The notes under the pieces are model-generated. The model had not been told where the DNA came from. It did no database searches and was given only the letters and a program-made list of their open reading frames with translations. This document shows, piece after piece, positions 9,401-16,972 of a stretch of 58,982 bases of DNA. The DNA is from Acidobacteriaceae bacterium (GTDB lineage Bacteria > Acidobacteriota > Terriglobia > Terriglobales > Acidobacteriaceae), in the NCBI GenBank assembly GCA_003152695.1, contig PMAT01000058.1:1-58982 (forward strand), in the 5' to 3' direction. A program made the translations under genes and the position numbers. Within the stretch, counting starts at the first letter, position 1. The number at the start of each line of letters is the position of its first letter.

Positions 9401-10356
9401 ACCTCTCAGTCCAGAACGTATGGAACCTGTGGAGCGATCTGGACAACGGCGGCGGTCCGAACAGTATGGGATTCAACTTCCCGCATTCCATGCTAAACAC
9501 GAGCGGTCAGCTCAGTAGCGGTGTCGGAGTCAACGCCAGCATCGGCTACGGCAACTACAATGCTGGTTTCGTTAGCCTGAAGATGGCGGACTGGAGAGGC
9601 CTGACCATGCAGTCGAACCTCACTTGGTCCCGGGCGCTGGGCACGGGAGCCGAAGTTCAGGCAACCAGCGAGGCCACCCCACCCGATCCCTTCAACCTGC
9701 GCACCGGCTATGGCTTGCAGGCGTTTGACCGCCCGCTGGTCTTCAACACCTTCTTTGTGTATCAGCCGTCGTGGTATAAGGGGCAGCACGGCTTGGCCGG
9801 GCATCTCCTGGGCGGCTGGACATTTGCCCCGGTATTCACCGCTGGCAGCGGTCTGCCCATGACTCTGGGCACCGCCAACGGGGGCGGCCAGGCCTTCGGC
9901 GAAGGTGACTCCTCCAACTTCTTTGGCTATGGGATCTCGGAAAATGCGATTGTGATGGGACAGCTTCCCCAGGTTGGAGTGAATTACACCAAGGGGTCTA
10001 ACGGCATCGGCACCTCCGGTTACGGGGTCAACCTGTTCACCAACCCGGAAGCCGCCTGGAACGATATCCGGCAGCCCATTCTGGGTCTGGATACCCGTGA
10101 CGGCGGCTTCGGCGTGGCGCGCGGGCTCCCGTACTGGAACGTGGACTTCAGCATGAAGAAGCAGTTCGCGATTACCGAGCGGGTCAACTTTGAGGCGCAG
10201 TTCGTCGTCACCAACGTCTTTAACCATATGCAGTGGGATGATCCGGCTGGTGATTACATCGACACCAGCAATCCGTCGTCCTTCGGCACCTTGCCAGGGC
10301 AATTTAGTACTACTTCGCCCCGGCAGATGGAGTTCGGGTTCCGCGTCAACTTCTAA
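6403..10356 (+). CDS. Oar-like TonB-dependent outer-membrane receptor
   Basis: A 1317-residue outer-membrane protein. A signal peptide (LVLMVTILLLASAVPAGAQ, residues about 15-33) is followed by a carboxypeptidase-regulatory-like beta-sandwich (about 37-130: GQVSGVVTDKTGAVVPGATV ... PPGTYNITV), a plug domain (about 140-260) and a long beta-barrel that ends in Phe (FGFRVNF), as expected for insertion by the BAM complex. This architecture is expanded in Acidobacteriota and Bacteroidota; substrates are usually glycans, peptides or siderophores and cannot be told here. It is monocistronic: 389 bp of spacer upstream and a strong terminator downstream. No adjacent glycan-utilisation genes hint at the ligand. 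Confidence 0.9.
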   Translation: MTPLGRRSRWLFSTLVLMVTILLLASAVPAGAQVASAGQVSGVVTDKTGAVVPGATVTLTDTSTQVERTSSSNAAGQYLFVNVPPGTYNITVVKTGFSKSVIAAQTVNVGSPVTANVTLEVGAATQTVEVAATGVELQTMNATIGNTVTGVTLESLPSLGRDVSTFITLQPGISPDGSVAGTVVDQSSFVLDGGNNTNDMDGSMSVYTPSFAGDPTGGVSNQSNGVAAGPTGVMPTPADSVEEFKVSAALQGADFNSSSGSQVQVVTKRGTNTWHGTVYEYYLDNNFNANTWVNNLNGLPNADYHYNRFGAAAGGPILPKMLGGKTYFFANYQGFRWPNATTIERAVPSAAMRAGFLTFNGVQYNVANFDPLGIGINPLVQQFWNKYLPPSNEASCGLSRCDGVNIQGFTANMSTPQNDNFGVARLDHDFGDKWHFMSSYRYYHLTRATDNQVDIGGFFPGDTLGTPAAVSNRPQTPWYLVAGLTTNISPSITNDFHYSFLRNFWQYGSAGAPPQISGLGGALEPGGESLTQALLPFNVDTQDTRTRFWDGKDHMFKDDLTWLKGKHMFQFGGQYQHNFDYHQRSDNGGGIDYFPTYQLGTNSGAGSGVDLTGFTPPGISASDPNWGRDYAMMLGIVSVAQVAYTRSGSNLTLNPPLTPAFDQSTIPYYNLYFSDTWRMKPRFTLTYGLGWTLEMPPTEANGKQVELVDSSDHPISLQNYMNNRETAALAGQVYNPEIGFATIGNVAGHPKYPYNPYYKEFSPRVAAAFDVFGNGNDVVRAGYSRIYGRLNGVDLVLVPLLGDGLIQAVQCVGALAPAYQTATNFGCGGSGGATPLTAFRVGVNGLVAPLGQAPSQTLPQPIFPGINGPEAGAAESLDPNFRPNVVDSVDLTYQHQISRKVSMEMGYIGRWINNEYLPVNINAVPYMMTLGGQRFDKAYANLEIQYCGNGSVAGLAGGRCAGNVAAVTPQPFFEAALAGTGYCNGFANCTQAVAVNEGSNLSVQNVWNLWSDLDNGGGPNSMGFNFPHSMLNTSGQLSSGVGVNASIGYGNYNAGFVSLKMADWRGLTMQSNLTWSRALGTGAEVQATSEATPPDPFNLRTGYGLQAFDRPLVFNTFFVYQPSWYKGQHGLAGHLLGGWTFAPVFTAGSGLPMTLGTANGGGQAFGEGDSSNFFGYGISENAIVMGQLPQVGVNYTKGSNGIGTSGYGVNLFTNPEAAWNDIRQPILGLDTRDGGFGVARGLPYWNVDFSMKKQFAITERVNFEAQFVVTNVFNHMQWDDPAGDYIDTSNPSSFGTLPGQFSTTSPRQMEFGFRVNF

Positions 10357-10413
10357 CCCCGGGGTTTGAGGCGCGCGAGCGCTTCGAATCGACCGATAGC
10401 ACCGATTTACTCA

Positions 10414-10444
10414 GGCCGCACCTCTCCGGTGCGGCCTTCTTTTC
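10414..10444 (+). terminator. Intrinsic terminator of the TonB receptor gene
   Basis: A 9-bp GC-rich stem (GGCCGCACC / GGTGCGGCC, 10414-10422 with 10428-10436), loop of 5 nt, followed by TTCTTTTC. Confidence 0.85.
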
Positions 10445-10482
10445 GCCGAGAGCGCAACAAACTCGAATTGCGACGGTCCCCC

Positions 10483-10527
10483 CGTGACCGCCGTCACAGA
10501 CAGCAATCTTGTGCCGGTGGATACTGT
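10483..10527 (+). promoter_or_regulatory. CRP/FNR-like operator and -10 box for the small membrane gene
   Basis: The palindrome GTGAC-CGCC-GTCAC (10484-10497), flanked to read CGTGA-N6-TCACA, fits a CRP-type site. Its centre lies about 34 bp before the middle of a -10-like box TACTGT (10522-10527), and no good -35 box is present. That is the spacing of a class II activator site centred near -42. A GTG inside this palindrome could be mistaken for a start codon. Confidence 0.5.
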
Positions 10528-10588
10528 AGGGACAAACCTCGATCACAGGAAGCGAGTATTCTTCGCTTATTCTTCGCTCGTTACCATC

Positions 10589-10876
10589 ATGCTGCGGACC
10601 ATTGCCATGTCGGTCGCTCAAGCCGCGGCCATCCTGCTCGGCGCCTGGCTCTGTGTTTCCCTGACCCGCTATGTCTTCGAGAAGGATCCGTTCTATACGG
10701 GGCCGCTGCTCATCCTCCTGTTTTACTTCCTGCCGATCGGCGTGGCGGCGCTGCGCAAGCACAATTCCCTGCTGTCCATCATCGTGACCAACCTTTGGCT
10801 GGGCTGGACCGTCATCGGCTGGATCGTCGCCCTGATCTGGGCTTGCGACACGAATGTGGAAGCGGACTACGATTGA
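10589..10876 (+). CDS. Superinfection-immunity-family small membrane protein
   Basis: A 95-residue membrane protein with three hydrophobic segments (about 7-23, 34-50 and 66-86). The C-terminal part, RKHNSLLSIIVTNLWLGW followed by TVIGWIVALIWA, matches the superinfection immunity (Imm) family named after the phage T4 Imm protein, but bacterial chromosomal members have no established role. The open frame extends up to a GTG at 10484, but the CRP-like operator and -10 box there argue for a start at the ATG at 10589, which would also place the first helix at the N-terminus. No clear ribosome site decides it. Confidence 0.7.
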   Translation: MLRTIAMSVAQAAAILLGAWLCVSLTRYVFEKDPFYTGPLLILLFYFLPIGVAALRKHNSLLSIIVTNLWLGWTVIGWIVALIWACDTNVEADYD

Positions 10877-11096
10877 GCGTCCCCTCCTTCCCCCTGGATT
10901 CCGTTTCCACGCTGCCATGGGTGATTGTGGTTAATTCTGGTTCCTATGGGCGGCCCATAGGCCCATGCGACACTCATGATAAGAATCCTGGAACATTGCG
11001 ACGATTGGCTCGTAAAATACAACATAGGTGTGTGTTCTGATTTCGAGCGGATTCGTCTGGAACGCCTGCGTATCACGCAGCCGAGGAGTTGAACCC

Positions 11097-11594
11097 ATGC
11101 TTCATCGCGCGCCATGGCTGCTGGCAGCCGCTTTGCTGCTTCTCATCGTTACGCCTCAAACCCTTCACGCTCGCAATGGAGACCAGGTTCATATTGGCCA
11201 AAGCATTACCGTAGCCGAGAACGAAGATGTAGGGGACCTGGTTTGCATCGGCTGCTCGATTCGAGTGGCAGGCACATGCGGGGATGTGGTTGCCATTGGT
11301 GGAAGCATCGTTGTGGATGGCAAGGTGCGGGGGAGCGTGGTAGCAATCGGCGGAGGCGTCCTTTTGGGCGACAACGCGGCGGTCTCCGAGGACCTGGTCA
11401 CTGTCGGCGGCCATTTATCGCGGCATCCCAACGCGGTGGTGCAGGGCGATGTCAGTGTGCAGTCTGGAGCGTTCATTCTACTGGGAATATTCCTTGTTCC
11501 CCTGCTGCCGTTGATCCTGATCGTGGCGCTGATTGTCTGGCTGGTCAGGCGCAACCGCAGGCCGATGCCGGCGCCTGTCGGCCTGCACCCCTAA
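11097..11594 (+). CDS. Exported bactofilin-like (polymer-forming) protein with C-terminal anchor
   Basis: 165 residues. A signal peptide (LLAAALLLLIVTPQTLHA) precedes a repetitive stretch (about 30-130) of short beta-strands of the form GDVVAIGGSIVVDGKVRGS and GDNAAVSEDLVTVGGHL, typical of the right-handed beta-helix of bactofilins. A C-terminal transmembrane helix (ILLGIFLVPLLPLILIVALI) ends in a basic tail RRNRRP. Bactofilins are usually cytoplasmic; here the signal sequence puts the beta-helix in the periplasm, tethered to the inner membrane. Two cysteines (CIGC) could form a disulfide there. Start at 11097 is supported by GAGGAG about 9 nt upstream. Function unknown; a scaffold role is only an inference. 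Confidence 0.65.
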   Translation: MLHRAPWLLAAALLLLIVTPQTLHARNGDQVHIGQSITVAENEDVGDLVCIGCSIRVAGTCGDVVAIGGSIVVDGKVRGSVVAIGGGVLLGDNAAVSEDLVTVGGHLSRHPNAVVQGDVSVQSGAFILLGIFLVPLLPLILIVALIVWLVRRNRRPMPAPVGLHP

Positions 11595-11623
11595 TCTCAA
11601 TCCGGCCCAAAGCCGCCCGCGGA

Positions 11624-11629
11624 TATAAT
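11624..11629 (+). promoter_or_regulatory. -10 box TATAAT upstream of ntrY-like gene
   Basis: A perfect TATAAT 81 nt before the histidine-kinase start. The -35 region is poor (TCCGGC at the expected place), so it may need an activator. Confidence 0.4.
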
Positions 11630-11709
11630 GAAGCCACCTGCCGGGACCTGGAATCGGCTCGCGTAATCTTGCATTCCCTGATTCGGGAGCGGCAGATCCT
11701 GGGCTGTTC

Positions 11710-13959
11710 ATGTTGCCGTTTACGCCCCCAACTCGTCTGCAGAAGAAACGAAACCGCACCCCGGCTCTGGTCGCGCTCTCCATTTGTACTTTCTTTCTGT
11801 TTGCCGTTATTTTCGCGCAGGCCACTTTCAAGCTGACCTTTCTGCAGCCCGATACCAGCGAAGAGACGCTCATCTTCGCGGCCGTCTCAGCGCTGATTTT
11901 TCTGTTATTCGTGGCGCTCACCTTCGTTTTGCTGCGCACCCTGCTGCGGCTGTACGCGGAGCGCAAGACCGGGGTACTCGGCTCCAAGTTTCGCAGCCGG
12001 ATGGTCATGGGAGCGTTACTGCTTTCGCTGGGACCGGTGATCTTTCTGTTCCTGTTCTCCTACGGTCTGATCAATCGCTCCATCGAAAAATGGTTCTCCC
12101 GGCCGGTGGAGGAGGTGCAATACCGCACCAACGTCATCATTTCTCTGCTGACGGAATACGCCTCTACCAATGCCAAGGTCGAGGCGCAGCGCATTGCCGC
12201 GAGTCCCGACGCCCAGAAGTCGTTCCAGACGGGAAATTTCGGCCTGGTAATGGATGAATTTCGGCGCAGTGAAATCACTCTGCAAGGCGGTTTCGCCTTT
12301 GCCGTCGTGGATGATCGTGCTGAGGCCAGCTTCCACGCTCCCGAAGCCTGGCCCCTGCTGCGCCACAACCTGCCCCTGAAGACGACCTTGCCGGGTGAGG
12401 CAAAGTCGTTTGAGATCCTCGGCCAAACTTATGTCCTGGGCCGGGCCCGCGTGGGACCGAACGGACAAATCCTGGTAGCCATGCCCTTGCCGGAAAATTA
12501 TTCGGCCACGCTGCGTGACGTGGAACGCAGCCAGCAACAATACAGTGAGCTGCGCGTGCAGCGGCGGCGTCTGCGCCGCACCTATATGGGTTTTCTGTTG
12601 CTGCTTACCGTCGCCGTGCTGTTCGCCTCGACCTGGCTGGCTTTGTACATGTCGAAGATGGTGACCCGCCCCTTGGTCGCTCTGGCCGAAGCCACCCACG
12701 AAATTTCCCGCGGGCGCCTCGACTACCGGGTGGACGTGCAGGCGGGCAATGAAATCGGACAACTGGTGGAATCGTTCAACCGCATGGCTGCCGACCTGGA
12801 AGCCAGCCGGGGAAACATCGAGGCCTCGCGCCGCGACCTGGCCGACGTGAACGTGCAACTGGAGCAGCGCACCCGTCACATCGAGACCATTCTGGAGAGT
12901 GTTCCTTCCGCGGTGTTTTCGCTGGACGCCTCGCGCCACATTCTTCATGCCAACCAGGCGGCACGGCGTCTGCTCCGGCTGGCCGGCGACGCGCCTGATT
13001 CCGGACAAACTCTGCACGACCTGTTTCCCGCGGAAACCGTTTCCGATCTCGAGCACCTGCTGCGCAAAGCCGACCGCATGGGAACTACTACCAGCCAGAT
13101 GGAGATCGTCACGGCGCGCGTCAGCTTGAACGTGGCGGTGACGGTGGCCTCGCTCGATCCGCCGTCGTCGCCCGCCGGCGATGGTCACGGCCGGCGCATG
13201 GGATACGTCATGGTGTTTGAGGACCTGACCGATCTGTTACGCGCCCAGAAGCAGACCGCCTGGCGTGAGGTAGCCCGCCGCATTGCCCACGAAATCAAGA
13301 ACCCACTCACCCCGATTGCCTTGTCGGCCGAGCGCATTCGCCGCCACCTCGAACGCGGGACCCCTCCGGATGCGGCCTCGCTCAACGTGATTCGGCAATG
13401 CTCGGAAACCATCGGCTCGTCGGTGGAAACGGTCCGCACCCTGGTGGATGAGTTCTCCGCTCTCGCCCGCTTTCCGGCGTCGAAGCCGCAGCCCTCCCAC
13501 ATCAACAGCATCGTCGATCAGGCGCTGGCCATGTTCGATGGCAGACTCGATGGGATTCGAGTCGAGCGGTTCCTCGCGCCCGACTTGCCCCCGGTCCAGG
13601 CCGATCCCGATGCCGTGAAGCGCGCCATTGCCAACCTGGTGGACAACGCCGCCGAAGCCATGCAGAACTCGTTGCTCAAGGAAATCCACATCTCCACCGC
13701 CCTGGTTGGGGAGCGGGACTCGGTCGAAATCGTGGTCGCCGACACCGGACATGGCGTCACTTCCGAGGTGAAGGAGAAACTGTTTCTGCCGTATTTCTCT
13801 ACCAAGAGGCGCGGGACGGGACTCGGTCTCGCCATTGTCAGCCGCATCGTGGAAGATCATCACGGATCGATTCGCGTGGAAGAAAATTCTCCGGTCGGGA
13901 CCAGATTCATCGTAGAGTTGCCTTTGGCCCAGGACATGGTTGCGGCGGCGGGCCAGTGA
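11710..13959 (+). CDS. NtrY-like membrane sensor histidine kinase
   Basis: 749 residues. Two N-terminal helices (about 20-42 and 55-77) and a third (about 98-118) precede a periplasmic sensor stretch, then a further helix (about 296-313), a HAMP domain (about 315-370), a PAS-like domain (about 390-510), the dimerisation/phosphoacceptor domain with His527 in RRIAHEIKNPLTPI, and a HATPase domain with N box (LVDNAAEAMQ), G1 (DTGHGV) and G2 (GTGLGLAI). This order matches NtrY, which with NtrX tunes nitrogen or respiratory metabolism in other phyla. Its stop is followed after one base by the partner regulator, so the two are co-translated. The ligand is not evident; the weak ribosome site leaves the start somewhat open. 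Confidence 0.85.
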   Translation: MLPFTPPTRLQKKRNRTPALVALSICTFFLFAVIFAQATFKLTFLQPDTSEETLIFAAVSALIFLLFVALTFVLLRTLLRLYAERKTGVLGSKFRSRMVMGALLLSLGPVIFLFLFSYGLINRSIEKWFSRPVEEVQYRTNVIISLLTEYASTNAKVEAQRIAASPDAQKSFQTGNFGLVMDEFRRSEITLQGGFAFAVVDDRAEASFHAPEAWPLLRHNLPLKTTLPGEAKSFEILGQTYVLGRARVGPNGQILVAMPLPENYSATLRDVERSQQQYSELRVQRRRLRRTYMGFLLLLTVAVLFASTWLALYMSKMVTRPLVALAEATHEISRGRLDYRVDVQAGNEIGQLVESFNRMAADLEASRGNIEASRRDLADVNVQLEQRTRHIETILESVPSAVFSLDASRHILHANQAARRLLRLAGDAPDSGQTLHDLFPAETVSDLEHLLRKADRMGTTTSQMEIVTARVSLNVAVTVASLDPPSSPAGDGHGRRMGYVMVFEDLTDLLRAQKQTAWREVARRIAHEIKNPLTPIALSAERIRRHLERGTPPDAASLNVIRQCSETIGSSVETVRTLVDEFSALARFPASKPQPSHINSIVDQALAMFDGRLDGIRVERFLAPDLPPVQADPDAVKRAIANLVDNAAEAMQNSLLKEIHISTALVGERDSVEIVVADTGHGVTSEVKEKLFLPYFSTKRRGTGLGLAIVSRIVEDHHGSIRVEENSPVGTRFIVELPLAQDMVAAAGQ

Positions 13960-13960
13960 A

Positions 13961-15313
13961 ATGCAAACCATTCTGATCGTGGATGACGAGTCCCAAATCC
14001 GCAGCTCGCTGCAAGGCGTGCTCGAGGATGAGGGCTTCAAAACGCTACTGGCGGGAAGCGGCGAGGAGTGCATGGACACCCTACGCCACAAGTCGGTGGA
14101 TGTCGTGCTGCTCGATATCTGGCTGCCCGGCATTGACGGCCTGGAAACGCTGGAGAAGCTGGTCGAGCCCGAGGACCATCCTGAAATCATCATGATCTCC
14201 GGACATGGCAACATCGAGACCGCGGTGCGGGCCACCAAACTGGGCGCCTTCGATTTTCTCGAGAAGCCGCTGTCCATCGAGCGCACGTTGATCGTTCTGA
14301 AGAACGCCATCGAAGCCAAACGGTTGCGCAGCGAGAACCTGGAATACAAGAAACAGTTCCAGGTGCGCAGCGTCATTGTTGGCGACAGCATCCCCATGAA
14401 AGCGCTGCGCCAGCAGATCGCGCTGATGGCCCCGACCAACGGACGCGTGTTGATCTACGGCGAATCGGGCACCGGCAAGGAACTGGCGGCGCGCGCCATC
14501 CACGCCCAGAGCCTCCGCAAAGAGGCCATGTTCGTCGAGCTCAACTGCGCGGCGATTCCTGAAGATCTCATCGAGAGCGAGCTGTTCGGACATCGCAAGG
14601 GCGCATTCCCCGGCGCTGCCGCTGACAAAGAAGGCAAATTCCAGAAGGCCGACGGGGGAACGCTTTTCCTCGACGAGGTCGGCGACATGAGCCTGAAGAC
14701 GCAGTCGAAAGTGCTGCGCACACTCGATGAAGGGCGTTTTGCGCCCGTCGGCGAGGAAGAACTGATCACCGTGGATGCGCGCGTCATTGCGGCCACCAAC
14801 AAGGACCTGGAAGAGGAGATCTCCAAGGGAAACTTTCGCGAAGATCTTTTCTACCGGCTGAACGTGATCCCGTTCTATGTGCCGCCGCTGCGCGAACGCA
14901 AAGAGGACGTTCCGCTGATCGCCCGCTATTTTCTGAAGGAGTTTTCCCAGACCTACAACCGCCGTCCCAAGGAGATCGCCGACGACGCCCTCGATGCCCT
15001 CATGCGCTATTCGTGGCCGGGCAACGTTCGCGAGCTGCGCAACCTGATTGAGCGCATCGTAATCATGAATCCCACGGTGGTGAAACTGGAGCGCAAGCAC
15101 CTGCCCACCCTGGTTTACCGCGAGAGTGGCCGCCGCACCATGGGCGATTTCTCCAGCCTGCACCAGGCGCGTGCCGCCTACGAACGCGACTACATCCTGA
15201 AGAAGCTGGATGAGAACCATGGCAGCGTCAGCCGCACGGCCGAGGTGCTGGGACTGGAACGCAGCCACATGTATCGCAAGATGAAGGCGCTGGGGATTGC
15301 CGTGAAGGAGTAG
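13961..15313 (+). CDS. NtrX/NtrC-type response regulator with altered GAFTGA motif
   Basis: 450 residues in three domains: receiver (1-120, phospho-acceptor Asp in VVLLDIWLPG, conserved Lys in LEKPL), AAA+ domain (about 140-380, Walker A GESGTGKE, Walker B GGTLFLDEVGDM, sensor ATNKDLE) and a Fis-type helix-turn-helix (about 415-450, GSVSRTAEVLGLERSHMYRK). It is the cognate regulator of the adjacent kinase. The loop that contacts sigma54, normally GAFTGA, reads GAFPGA (residues 214-219). Because the Thr is the critical contact in NtrC and PspF, this protein may not activate sigma54 promoters in the usual way. Start at 13961, one base after the kinase stop. Confidence 0.88.
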   Translation: MQTILIVDDESQIRSSLQGVLEDEGFKTLLAGSGEECMDTLRHKSVDVVLLDIWLPGIDGLETLEKLVEPEDHPEIIMISGHGNIETAVRATKLGAFDFLEKPLSIERTLIVLKNAIEAKRLRSENLEYKKQFQVRSVIVGDSIPMKALRQQIALMAPTNGRVLIYGESGTGKELAARAIHAQSLRKEAMFVELNCAAIPEDLIESELFGHRKGAFPGAAADKEGKFQKADGGTLFLDEVGDMSLKTQSKVLRTLDEGRFAPVGEEELITVDARVIAATNKDLEEEISKGNFREDLFYRLNVIPFYVPPLRERKEDVPLIARYFLKEFSQTYNRRPKEIADDALDALMRYSWPGNVRELRNLIERIVIMNPTVVKLERKHLPTLVYRESGRRTMGDFSSLHQARAAYERDYILKKLDENHGSVSRTAEVLGLERSHMYRKMKALGIAVKE

Positions 15314-15324
15314 GGCTAGGATCA

Positions 15325-15338
15325 GTGGTTAGTGGCTA
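15325..15338 (+). repeat. Two tandem heptamers GTGGNNA
   Basis: GTGGTTA GTGGCTA directly after the regulator gene. The same heptamer family, on the other strand, forms five tandem copies at 36322-36356. Confidence 0.6.
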
Positions 15339-15370
15339 GAACTCCAACGCCAACAAACCTCTTTATCGAG

Positions 15371-16240
15371 ATGACATTGCCAATGCTGACGATCTTTAAG
15401 AACACCTTTGGTGTCGCGGCCAGTCGTCAATCCCGGCGCGGACGGGCGCGCTTCGCTCTCGCTTGCGTCGTTGCCTTCGCAATCGGCGCTTCCACACTGG
15501 CTTTCGCACAAGACAAATCGGCCGCAGAGGAAATCCGGGCCGGCATCCTCGCCTACCAATTCTCCAACTACCAGGGCGCCGCGGAGCACTTCCAGGCTGC
15601 GCTCAAGCTCGATCCGGCCTCTACCCAGGCGCGGGTGCTTCTGGCGAATTCCTACGCCCAGCAGTACATTCCCGGCGATGAATCGGCCGCCAACACCGAA
15701 CTGGCAACGCAGGCCATCGGCGAGTTCAAGACCGTTCTCAAGGATGACCCAACCGATCAGCAGCGCTACCGAAGCACGGTCTCCATCGCTTCCTTGAGCC
15801 TCAACCTGAAGCGCTGGGATGACGCTCGCGAGTACTACATGAAGGCCATCGAGCTGGACCCCGATGACGCCCATAATTATTTTTCGATGGGCATTATCGA
15901 CTGGACCCTGGCCTATCCGCCGCGCGTCAAGATGCGCGACGACATGCACTTGAACGATAGCGAAATGATTAGTGACCCCGCCGCCTGCGTTTCCCTGCGG
16001 ACGCAGAACCAGCATTACGTCGAGGATGGAATGCAATCGCTGGAGAAGGCGCTTCAGCTTCAGCCCGACGACGACGATGCCATGGTCTACATGAATCTGT
16101 TCTACCGCGAACGCGCCGAATATGAGTGCGACCAGCCCGACGCCCGCAAGGCTGACCTGAAAGCGGCCGACGAGTGGGTGGACAAAGCGATTGCAGCCAA
16201 GAAAGCCAAGGCCGAAAAGACGACCGAGCCGCCGCATTGA
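15371..16240 (+). CDS. Exported TPR-repeat protein
   Basis: 289 residues from the ATG at 15371. A basic N-terminus (SRQSRRGRARF) leads to a signal peptide (ALACVVAFAIGASTLAFA) and then tetratricopeptide-like helical hairpins, visible as AGILAYQFSNYQGAAEHFQ, ALKLDPASTQARVLLANSY, LNLKRWDDAREYYMKAIELD and AYLNLFY-type segments. The C-terminus is a Lys/Ala-rich tail. TPR proteins of this type act as periplasmic or outer-membrane-associated protein-protein adaptors; no partner is evident. An alternative GTG at 15332 lies inside a repeat and is less likely. Ribosome site is weak. Confidence 0.7.
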   Translation: MTLPMLTIFKNTFGVAASRQSRRGRARFALACVVAFAIGASTLAFAQDKSAAEEIRAGILAYQFSNYQGAAEHFQAALKLDPASTQARVLLANSYAQQYIPGDESAANTELATQAIGEFKTVLKDDPTDQQRYRSTVSIASLSLNLKRWDDAREYYMKAIELDPDDAHNYFSMGIIDWTLAYPPRVKMRDDMHLNDSEMISDPAACVSLRTQNQHYVEDGMQSLEKALQLQPDDDDAMVYMNLFYRERAEYECDQPDARKADLKAADEWVDKAIAAKKAKAEKTTEPPH

Positions 16241-16247
16241 GGATGCT

Positions 16248-16335
16248 CCGTCCAAGCTGGTTTTGCTTGGGCGGGGATTTTTTCTCAACACAACACAACC
16301 CCCAACTCGACCAAGGAAAGGTTGGGTGGGGCACC
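16248..16335. repeat. Long direct repeat, copy A
   Basis: An 88-bp sequence beginning CCGTCCAAGCTGG, with a central GGGCGGGGATTTTTTCTC, and ending GTGGGGCACC. Copy B is at 16881-16967. The two are highly similar at both ends and more diverged in the middle. The GC stretch followed by six T could act as part of a terminator for the TPR gene. Confidence 0.75.
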
Positions 16336-16339
16336 GGAG

Positions 16340-16747
16340 CTACCGCGTGCAACTGGAGCTCAGCACCTCCAACTCGGTGACGTCCAGCGTGAAGGTTTGC
16401 TCACCCTCTGGCTTCTGGCCCTGCTCGCTCTTCCCCTCTCGCATCTTCGACCCGCTCGACGGATGCCCGGAGACGCTCACCGTGTGAAACACCTGCTTTG
16501 CCAAGTCCACCTTCTTGCTGGTGAGCTCCCACGTCCGGCCATCCTGGCCGGCGACGTAATAGCCTCCCGACGTGCTGCTCTTCTTCAGGCAGCCGGTCAC
16601 GTTCACCAGCAGAGGCGTAGTGACCGTTCTCTGCTGGTTGGTCTGACTGTGCTGCGGGTTGTCCTGCGCGAACAGCAGCACCCCGCACAAACTCAGCAAA
16701 CCTAGGCTGGCCCAAGCTGACTCATATCGGATTCGATGTGACCACAT
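16340..16747 (-). CDS. Small exported protein (DUF5818-like)
   Basis: 135 residues. A signal peptide (SLGLLSLCGVLLFAQ) precedes a small all-beta domain with TVTTPLLVNVTGCLKK, GYYVAGQDGRTWELTSKKVDL and HTVSVSGHPSS, followed by a charged linker and a terminal strand TFTLDVTELEVLSSSC. The pattern resembles small OB-fold-like exported domains common in Acidobacteriota; I recall this as DUF5818 but could not check. Function unknown. The start has ribosome site GAAGGAA. It lies on the opposite strand to the TPR gene and is flanked on both sides by the 88-bp direct repeats. Confidence 0.6.
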   Translation of the reverse strand: MWSHRIRYESAWASLGLLSLCGVLLFAQDNPQHSQTNQQRTVTTPLLVNVTGCLKKSSTSGGYYVAGQDGRTWELTSKKVDLAKQVFHTVSVSGHPSSGSKMREGKSEQGQKPEGEQTFTLDVTELEVLSSSCTR

Positions 16748-16880
16748 GACTGCTATTCCTTCGGATCAATGATAGAGCAAGCGGCCGGCTGGCCCTCCCA
16801 TGCAGTCTGGGATTCGGGACGGGCGACCCACCCAACCAAATGGGGATGACCGTGGAATCGCTTGTACTCTCGATGGTACC

Positions 16881-16967
16881 CCGTCCAAGCCGGTTTTGCG
16901 TGGGCGGGGATTTTTTCTCGACGATCACAAAACCCACTCCAACCAAAGGACGGTTGAGTGGGGCACC
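16881..16967. repeat. Long direct repeat, copy B
   Basis: Same orientation as copy A at 16248-16335: CCGTCCAAGCCGG, GGGCGGGGATTTTTTCTC and GTGGGGCACC are all conserved, while the middle third differs. It ends 6 bp before the stop codon of the peptidase gene. Confidence 0.75.
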
Positions 16968-16972
16968 CAAGT

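Noticed and set aside
10484-10588. N-terminal extension of the small membrane protein from a GTG at 10484
   Set aside because: The GTG lies inside a CRP-like palindrome followed by a -10 box, and the first 35 residues have no helix or conserved pattern.
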